Shown here: positions 57,449-64,000 of the stretch, one piece after another
Layout: each line of letters starts with the position of its first letter
Position numbering within the stretch: position 1 is the first letter of the stretch
Assembly (NCBI GenBank): GCA_022592445.1
Contig: JABYQR010000063.1
Coordinates: forward strand, 62,001-126,000
Source of the DNA: Cytidiella melzeri
Lineage: Eukaryota; Basidiomycota; Agaricomycetes; Polyporales; Irpicaceae
Direction of reading: 5' to 3'
DNA: 64,000 bases
Position numbers and translations under genes: made by a program
Notes under the pieces: model-generated
Told to the model about the DNA's origin: nothing
Databases searched by the model: none
The model's input: only the letters and a program-made list of their open reading frames with translations

Positions 57449-57555
57449 ATATACCCACTGTTACATGTGGGCAAGGTGCTCTATGATACATAGGAATAAC
57501 AGACGTAATAGTCGTGACAGTCGTTTCGACCACAACGGGGCAAAACGTCTGTTCG

Positions 57556-59209
57556 TTATGTATAACGTTTCTGTATCGCCTTCGCAATGGTTTGTAATTG
57601 AATGTTCGATGTCCCTTCGTATATTGCACCCTGATGTGTAATCAGCGCCGAATATACACCACAGTACATCTCAATCATGCTCACTATCTTGGAGTCTCTC
57701 CAGAACTTCTCGATACCAGTCTCCCTGGTGAAACCGACACCACCTGCCCACTCAATAGCAGCGCCAGAAACGCGCTGTGCTACAACACTGGCCCAGTACT
57801 TCGCCATCGCAGCTTCTGTCGTAAACTCACGACCTTCATCTTTTAGACGAGCAGCGTTATATGTAAGGAGACGGGCGGATTCGATGGAGATTGCTGCCTC
57901 TGCGATGGAGAACTGCATGCCTTGGAAGGTACCGACCGGCTGACCAAATTGTTTGCGCTCGTAAGTGTAAGGAACGGCTTTGTCGAAGGCACCTTGGGCG
58001 AGACCAAGCATCTGGGCAGCAATACCGATGCGTCCTGATGACCGAGTCAGTATCTGTTTTAAAATGAGTACATTGCAAATTCTCGCCTTCGTTGAGAATT
58101 TCGATAGCAATCTATGAGGAGAGAGTGAGCAAGATGGAGCTCTGTTATATTATATCGCGTACTTTGTAACCCTTCCCGACCTCTCCAAGTACATTCTCCT
58201 GTGGGACCTTCAAATCATCAAAGTTGAGAGTGCATGTCGAAGATGCACGGATGCCAAGTTTCTGTTCCTTCTTCGCGATTTTGATGCCCATGTCCTTTGT
58301 AGCAATAAAGCAGGTTATACCCTTGTACCCTTTACTTGGGTCGACGTTGGCAAAGATGAGGAAGAAGTCGGCTTCGTAAGAATTGGTGATCCACATTTTC
58401 GAGCCGTTGATGACCCAGTGGTCTCCGTCTTTCTTGGCACGCGTCTGTAGGGCAAATGCATCCGAACCTGAAGCTGGTTCAGATAGGCAAAAGCTACCGA
58501 GCTGTAACGGTTGCAACATGAGCCATGTTAGCGTCGATAATGTGAAGGACGACGAACCGACGACTCTGCAAGTTTCGGTAGCCATTTAGCCTGCTGCTCG
58601 TCCGTGCCATATTTACGTACAACGGTATTCACGAGTGTGTTGTGCACGTCGCACATGACAGACACCGAAGGGTCTACCTTTGCCAGTTCTTCAATCGCAA
58701 TGATGGCGGCCGTGAATGAGGACTCTGCTCCTCCGAGCTCAGCACTCGTTTCAATGCCCATCAACTGCGCGGAGATGTGTGAGAATTCTATGACAGGTAA
58801 CAATTGGATGGCGTACGCCTTGTTCAAAGAGGCCTTGGGTGACCTCTGGGTCCATCATCTCCTTCTCGTCCATTTCACGCACTTTGGGGCCGACAACGTC
58901 CTGTGCAAAACGTCGCACTGAGAGAGCGCAGAAGTCAACACAAGAAAATGGCACAAACAAGCATGCTCACCTGTGTCGCGTAACATCTCTTCCTCTTCAG
59001 TAAACTTGTTCAGAGAATTGAGAACAGGCTCTGAGGAAGAGGTGGCTGTGGCAGAGAAGGACCGCCAGCCATTTCTGGGTGAGTTGACTGGTGAGTTCTG
59101 TCTGTTCAATGGCAGTGAACAAAACTTACCGAGACGTTGCTACTCTCGATGTCGCATTCGAGCGTAGCACAGATGTTTTGATATACTTTGAAGCTGCTGA
59201 GCGAAACAT
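57556..59209 (-). CDS. ACADSB: Short/branched-chain acyl-CoA dehydrogenase, mitochondrial
   Basis: Flavoprotein oxidising short or branched acyl-CoA, probably in isoleucine/valine breakdown. Eight exons: 59130-59209, 58971-59074, 58817-58917, 58558-58764, 58163-58501, 58087-58111, 57685-58034, 57556-57630; 426 aa. The presequence [20 protein letters not shown] is Ser/Arg-rich, fitting mitochondrial import. Signature 1: [20 protein letters not shown]; flavin part [13 protein letters not shown]; signature 2 region: [20 protein letters not shown]. The last intron (57631-57684, 54 bp) is in frame; its removal restores [17 protein letters not shown], which holds the catalytic region. Intron 58035-58086 has a GC donor (GCGAGA), required to keep [10 protein letters not shown]. 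Confidence 0.9.
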
Positions 59210-59462
59210 TGCGGTATTGTCGTCGTGAACGCAGAAGAGAAAGTCAGGTTATTAACATTATTGAACAAGCGCCCGGAACCAGGTGCACAATCAATTATCA
59301 CATGCTGCTCAAGCCGCAAATCACGTGCACGCGGCACACGATTCGAATCGGGCAGCGTCTATACGATCTCGCGGCCGTGCGACTCGAGCTCACAGAGAGC
59401 ACTGGTCCTCGTCGTTCTCGCCGACGTCCATGCTCTTCGGGGCGCTGCGCAGCTCATAAACC

Positions 59463-62400
59463 ATGAAAATTGTACTAACATTTCACCAGCCATCTTCGGT
59501 CACCAGCTCGGTCAAATGCTCTCTAACGTCTGAAGCGGAGCTCGGGCATCTCGTGGTAGCCAAAGCAAACCGCATCGAGGTCTCCTCCATTACTGCTGAA
59601 GGCTTGAGACATGAGTCTACGCTGGAGGTGTGGGGGAGAGTAATCTCAATGAAAGCAGTTCCAACAGAGGTGCATATTGGTGTCCCTCTCGGCTGGCAGG
59701 AGAGTTTTTCTCACAAGTTTTAGGATCCGTCGGCGTCGAATCTTCTGGTTCTGCTCGACCACCCACATCCAAAGCTTCTGTTGCTCAGCTACAGCAATAC
59801 TTTAGGAACTTATGCCCTCGAGACAATCTGGTCCTCAGACCTCTACGACCGTCATGCCCGGCATTCTGAATTCTTCACCGACATCGTCACCAGCGCATTT
59901 GGTGAAGTCGCTGTTGTCAGCTGCTATATCAATAAACTCAAAGTCGTTTGCTTTGGAAATGGCCGAGTCACCAGCGATTTTGATGTAATGTGCGTATGTT
60001 CGCCAACACTTGCTGTTATGCTCGTCTAATTGCAACTCAGTCTCCCAGAATTGAATCTCCTGTCCCTAGCCTTCATGGAGACTAGCTCTGAAATTTACAC
60101 CCTTGCGATTCTGCACATCGATCACCTTCTACGTGTCCAGATCCTCGCACGAGACCTTGATGTTGGAGCCCAGGAACTATCACCCGCACCCTCTGTCTAT
60201 CTCCAGCGTGCGATCCTCCCGCAGAACTCCTTTCCAGACACGGATACACCCCTTGCGCTTGTCCCGGTTCCGTCGTTTTCACTACATCCGTCTGAGAATG
60301 CTGATGAGCAGAGCGCACGGTGTCTCGGTGGCGTGCTGGTTTTGGGTGGCCGTAAAATCATATTTGTAGAGGCTGCTACATTGGATGAACAAAAATCTGA
60401 AAAGGGAAAGGAAAAGCGACAACAGCAGAGGAAGTCAAGCGCATCCGAGAGAACTCAAAGACAGGCGAAGCAGAAGGACAAGGAGCGAGAAGCAAGGCAT
60501 GTCAAGTCAAGGGCTAAGGTGCAGTGGCCTTGGAGCGAAGTCGCTGCGTAAGTTTAATGCTCTGATTGTGTGTCCATGCTAACTTCACTTCCAGATGGTG
60601 TCCAGCAGACGATGATGGACGTCGATTTTTCGTTGGGGACATATTTGGCCGTCTTGGCCTGCTGACGATTACTGACTTGCCGGAGCTTATCTTACTTCCT
60701 GTTGGCGAGGTAAGACCTGTCTGAAATCGACTTATTCTACAATCCTCACGCCTCTGGATTAGATATCTGCACCTACTACAATGTCATATCTGTCGTCACA
60801 GATCCTATTTGTGGGCTCTCACACAGGTGATTCTCAAATTGTGCAAATTCATGCAACCCCACACAGTGGGTTGGATCGGGATACGCTTAGCATTCCTGAT
60901 AACATCTCCACTGTCCCACCAACCGCACTCGGCCAAGACCAACGAATTTCGCCTTCGTTATACGACGAGGACGTGGGGATGGAAGGCGTCGAAGATCAAA
61001 GGAAAGGAAAGGGCGGAAAGGTTGTTGCGCTCAAGGGAACATATCTCGAAGTTCTCGAGCAGTTCCATAACCTTGCGCCCATCCACGATGCAGTCATGGC
61101 AGACACAGAAGAGAGCGGACAGGTCTGTCTTGTCGATCTGTCACTGTAGTGCAACTGGTACCGACAAGCTTTTCTCGTTTGTTAGCCACAGATTGTCACT
61201 TGTTCAGGTGGTGCTAACACGGGCACACTCAACATCGTCCGGACCGGTGCTGACTTTCATGAGCTGGCCGTACTCAGAGACGTCCCAAATGTGGCGAAGA
61301 TCTTTCCCATTCGCAACTCTTTCGAGGCAGAGTACGTTGTGCCTGGGTTAATATTGCCTATGATTGAAAGCTGATACTGAACAGGATAGATACCCATATA
61401 CTACTCTCCACATTACATGAGTCACATGTTCTAAGTATTGATGGTCGCGACACGCTGATGCGCATCGACCCCGAATCCACGGCGCTGATTACCGACCAGC
61501 CTACCTTTGCGCTTGCCAATATCCCTCGGCGTGTACAGAGAGTCAGCTCAACCGGATCGATCTCTGCTTACTCTGACTCCGCGTATATCGTCCAAGTCAC
61601 ACCGAACTGCGTGAACCTGGTGGAATACGATGCCACTGTCAGAGCTTACAACCGGGTTGGGGAACGGTGGACACCTGACCAAGGTTCGACCAGGCACGGC
61701 TGTGAGATTGTTGCTGCGAGCTTGAACGCGAGTCAATTCATTGTTGCGCTCCGCGGTGGAACTCTTGTCTATCTGAACCTTGGATTCAACGGGCAGCTGA
61801 GTGTCGTCAAGTGTGTCATAATTTCATTCTGACGCGATTCCATGTACTGATTGTTGACTTCAATCGTAGGTCTCGTGAGTTCCCCGGACAAGAAATTTCA
61901 GCAATAAACTGCACACCATTTGATCCAACGAAGATGTTTTCATCCTACATTGCACTCAGCTTTTGGGACTCTAACGACGTCCAGATTATATCGCTTAAAG
62001 ACGGAAACCTTGACATCCATTGTATCAGCCCGCCTCTTCCCGCTCTCCCTTGTTCTATTGTTTTGCACAACTTCGGCACCGGTGCCAATACGAAGCACGC
62101 TGACTTCCGTCCGTCCGTGGTTGTGGGCCTTGCTGACGGAAGCGTCGCCACAATGAGTTTGCAGGACAATCAGCTCCGGGATCTGAAGCTCTTCATGCTG
62201 GGCGCGATGCCGGTGTCGCTTAGTACCACGGAGGTAGATGGAAAGCGGACAGTCTTTGCGAGCGGGAGTCGAGCGGCTGTATTCTACTGGGAGAAACAAC
62301 GGATAAAACAGTCGTCCGTCATGGCGAAGGTGTGTTGCTCTTGCCTTTTATCGTCATGTGCTACGATACTGATTCATGCGGGATTAGGATGTGAAGATAG

Positions 62401-63958
62401 GCACCAGTCTGAACGCTGCTCAATTCCGGACATGCCTGGTTCTAGCCACCTCGACTTCTTTGCACATTGGCCAGATACGCGGCATAGATAAGATGCAGGT
62501 TCGCTCTGTGAGTCTGTTACGAGTATGATTCAGAAAAAAAGCTGTTTTGACAAGCTATGCGTCAGATACCGCTGGGCTTGGAAAACCCTCAGCGCATAGC
62601 GTATCATCCAGGGTACAACGTCTTTGGGGTAACTTCGCTGGATGTAGTACCACACCCGATTGGAGCGACAAACCTGCGCACCAGCAGCTTCAGTCTCATC
62701 GATGGCATTACATTTGCTCGTGCGTTACCTCCTCATATCAGCATTCATGCCCTTGACTCATTCACTCAGAGCTCAACCAATACAATTGCCTTGATGAAGA
62801 CATCACAGCGGTGAAATCACTATCTAACTCAGGAATTCCTTCATCCGCAGCTTTCTGCATCGGCACTATGCACGTGAAACCTGGGGAGCATGAGCCTTCG
62901 CGCGGGCATTTAATGCTCTTCGAGATTGCTGGAGCCAAGCGTGACTTGATCCTGATTGCTTCGGAGACGACGGATGGTTGTGTCTGTGCAATCGATACTG
63001 TGAAGGGGATGATTGCTGCTGCTGTGAATACCGCGGTATGTTTTCTTTTATGTGCCTTGATGGAGAAATCGTAATTTTGGCTGAGCTAGGTCGACCTGTA
63101 CTGCGTTATACAAGAAGACAATTCGACAAAGTTGTCGCGCGTTGCCCGATGGAACCACAACTACTTCGTAATGAGCTTGGTGGCGAAGGACGACAGACTG
63201 CTCGTCGGGGATGGAATCAGCTCTGTGTCTGTGCTGCAAGTGAAGGGACACGAATTGGTATCTCTTGCCAGAGATTATGCGCCGCTGTGGCCGCAGACTA
63301 TCGAAAGCGCGAAGAACAACGGTGTGATAGGTTCGAACGTAGGATCATTTCTTTTGGCTCCTGCGAGCAATGCTCCATCTCTCTCATTCCTGATTGCGAT
63401 ATAGGTCGACTGCAACCTCTTCACATTCATCATCCAAGAAGCTGAAGGCCGCAAACGCCTGGAACGCAACGGACACTTCCACCTAGGGGACGTTGTCACC
63501 AAGTTTATACCGGGAGGTCTGAACGTCCAGGATACGCATGAGTCGCATTCGAACACGTTTGAACCGGAGCATATCTTCTTCACGTCTTCAGGGCGTATAG
63601 GGGTTGTAATGCATGTCAACGACGAAGTGGCGTTGGACCTTACGGCGCTGCAGCGAAACATGGCTGGTGCTATAACTGGCCCAGGAGACGTTAACCATAC
63701 AAAGTGCGTTTCATCACTGCGCCGATACGAATGGAACTGACCTGCAATGGCCTTGATAGATGGCGTACCCCTTCGAATGCTCGAGGCGGCAGTGACGCCG
63801 AGCCATCTTTTGGCTTCCTCGATGGCGACTTTTTGGAACAGTTCCTCGTTCACCCCGATCCCGACAAGTTGTTGAAAGGCAAGAATAGAGCGGAGAGGAT
63901 CAGAGTGGAGAGAGAAAAGGTGAACGAGATGTTGGAGAAGCTGCCCAGCTTACATTGA
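59463..63958 (+). CDS. DDB1: DNA damage-binding protein 1 (CRL4 adaptor)
   Basis: Adaptor linking Cul4 to substrate receptors, built of three beta-propellers. Fourteen exons: 59463-59669, 59724-59989, 60041-60547, 60595-60709, 60763-61122, 61186-61331, 61385-61810, 61870-62329, 62388-62507, 62566-62719, 62770-63035, 63090-63338, 63405-63703, 63760-63958; all phases agree; 1,257 aa. Family features: HLVVAKANRIEVSSITAEGL at the N-terminus, VGSHTGDSQIVQI, YLEVLEQFHNLAPIHDAVMA, PQIVTCSGGANTGTLNIVRT, DLYCVIQEDNSTK and the C-terminal FGFLDGDFLEQFL. It is about 115 aa longer than human DDB1. A highly charged Lys/Arg/Gln insertion (EKGKEKRQQQRKSSASERTQ onward) near residue 290 explains much of this. 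Divergent from ACADSB with 253 bp between start codons. Confidence 0.95.
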
Positions 63959-64000
63959 ACGATTTTGTGGGCCGGAAAGTAGAACAGTACTGAAGATGCT

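Noticed and set aside
59225..59533. Plus-strand ORF overlapping the DDB1 start
   Set aside because: Lies in the promoter between ACADSB and DDB1; the DDB1 start at 59463 in another frame matches the family.

Overview
The window is nuclear DNA of a filamentous fungus, most likely an Agaricomycete (Basidiomycota). The evidence is short introns of about 46-66 bp with GT-AG borders, closely packed genes on both strands, fungal gene families (exgD-type glucanase, secreted cupredoxin, HEM25, URB1, fused ADE2) and a Ty3-type chromovirus. I could not fix the genus. All exon models were built by eye: I chose splice sites that keep codon phase and family motifs intact.

The window has two parts. From 1 to about 36.9 kb it is accessory, repeat-rich DNA. 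In order it holds a decayed RING-IBR ubiquitin ligase copy; unrecognised gene remnants; a candidate DNA transposon (about 7.13-10.99 kb) with a broken unknown ORF between two inverted arms of four palindromes each; a solo LTR (11308-11998) with its target duplication; a CACTA-type foldback element (12477-13842); and a long gene of unknown function on the minus strand (20923 to 14282) whose introns and upstream region carry clusters of short CCCGATA hairpins. Next come a complete Ty3/chromovirus insertion (21499-29205, LTRs differing at three positions, 5-bp target duplication) that splits a second unknown gene; a Pol III tRNA-like unit; a truncated inverted copy of the solo LTR; a tandem array of about 140-bp units; AT-rich DNA without convincing genes; and a second short CACTA-type element (35657-36331).

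From 37.0 kb to the end the DNA is gene-dense and almost free of repeats. The genes are a membrane-anchored exo-1,3-beta-glucanase; ADE2 (purine synthesis) divergent from RSA3; an alpha/beta hydrolase; URB1/NPA1; a secreted cupredoxin-like protein; a thymine/uracil mismatch DNA glycosylase (MUG/TDG/Thp1 family); a class I methyltransferase; the mitochondrial glycine carrier HEM25; a mitochondrial short/branched-chain acyl-CoA dehydrogenase; and DDB1. All are readable with intact exons. Two 60S-assembly partners (RSA3 and URB1) sit 1.6 kb apart with one gene between them.

The observations I rate highest are the palindrome-armed transposon candidate at 7.1-11.0 kb, the hairpin clusters in and around the unknown genes, and the 10-nt self-complementarity that marks the retroelement as Tf1/sushi-like (self-priming). 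Most frameshifts in the retroelement pol gene and the unknown ORF look like single missing bases, whereas single-copy genes nearby are clean. That pattern would also fit poor assembly polishing in repeats.
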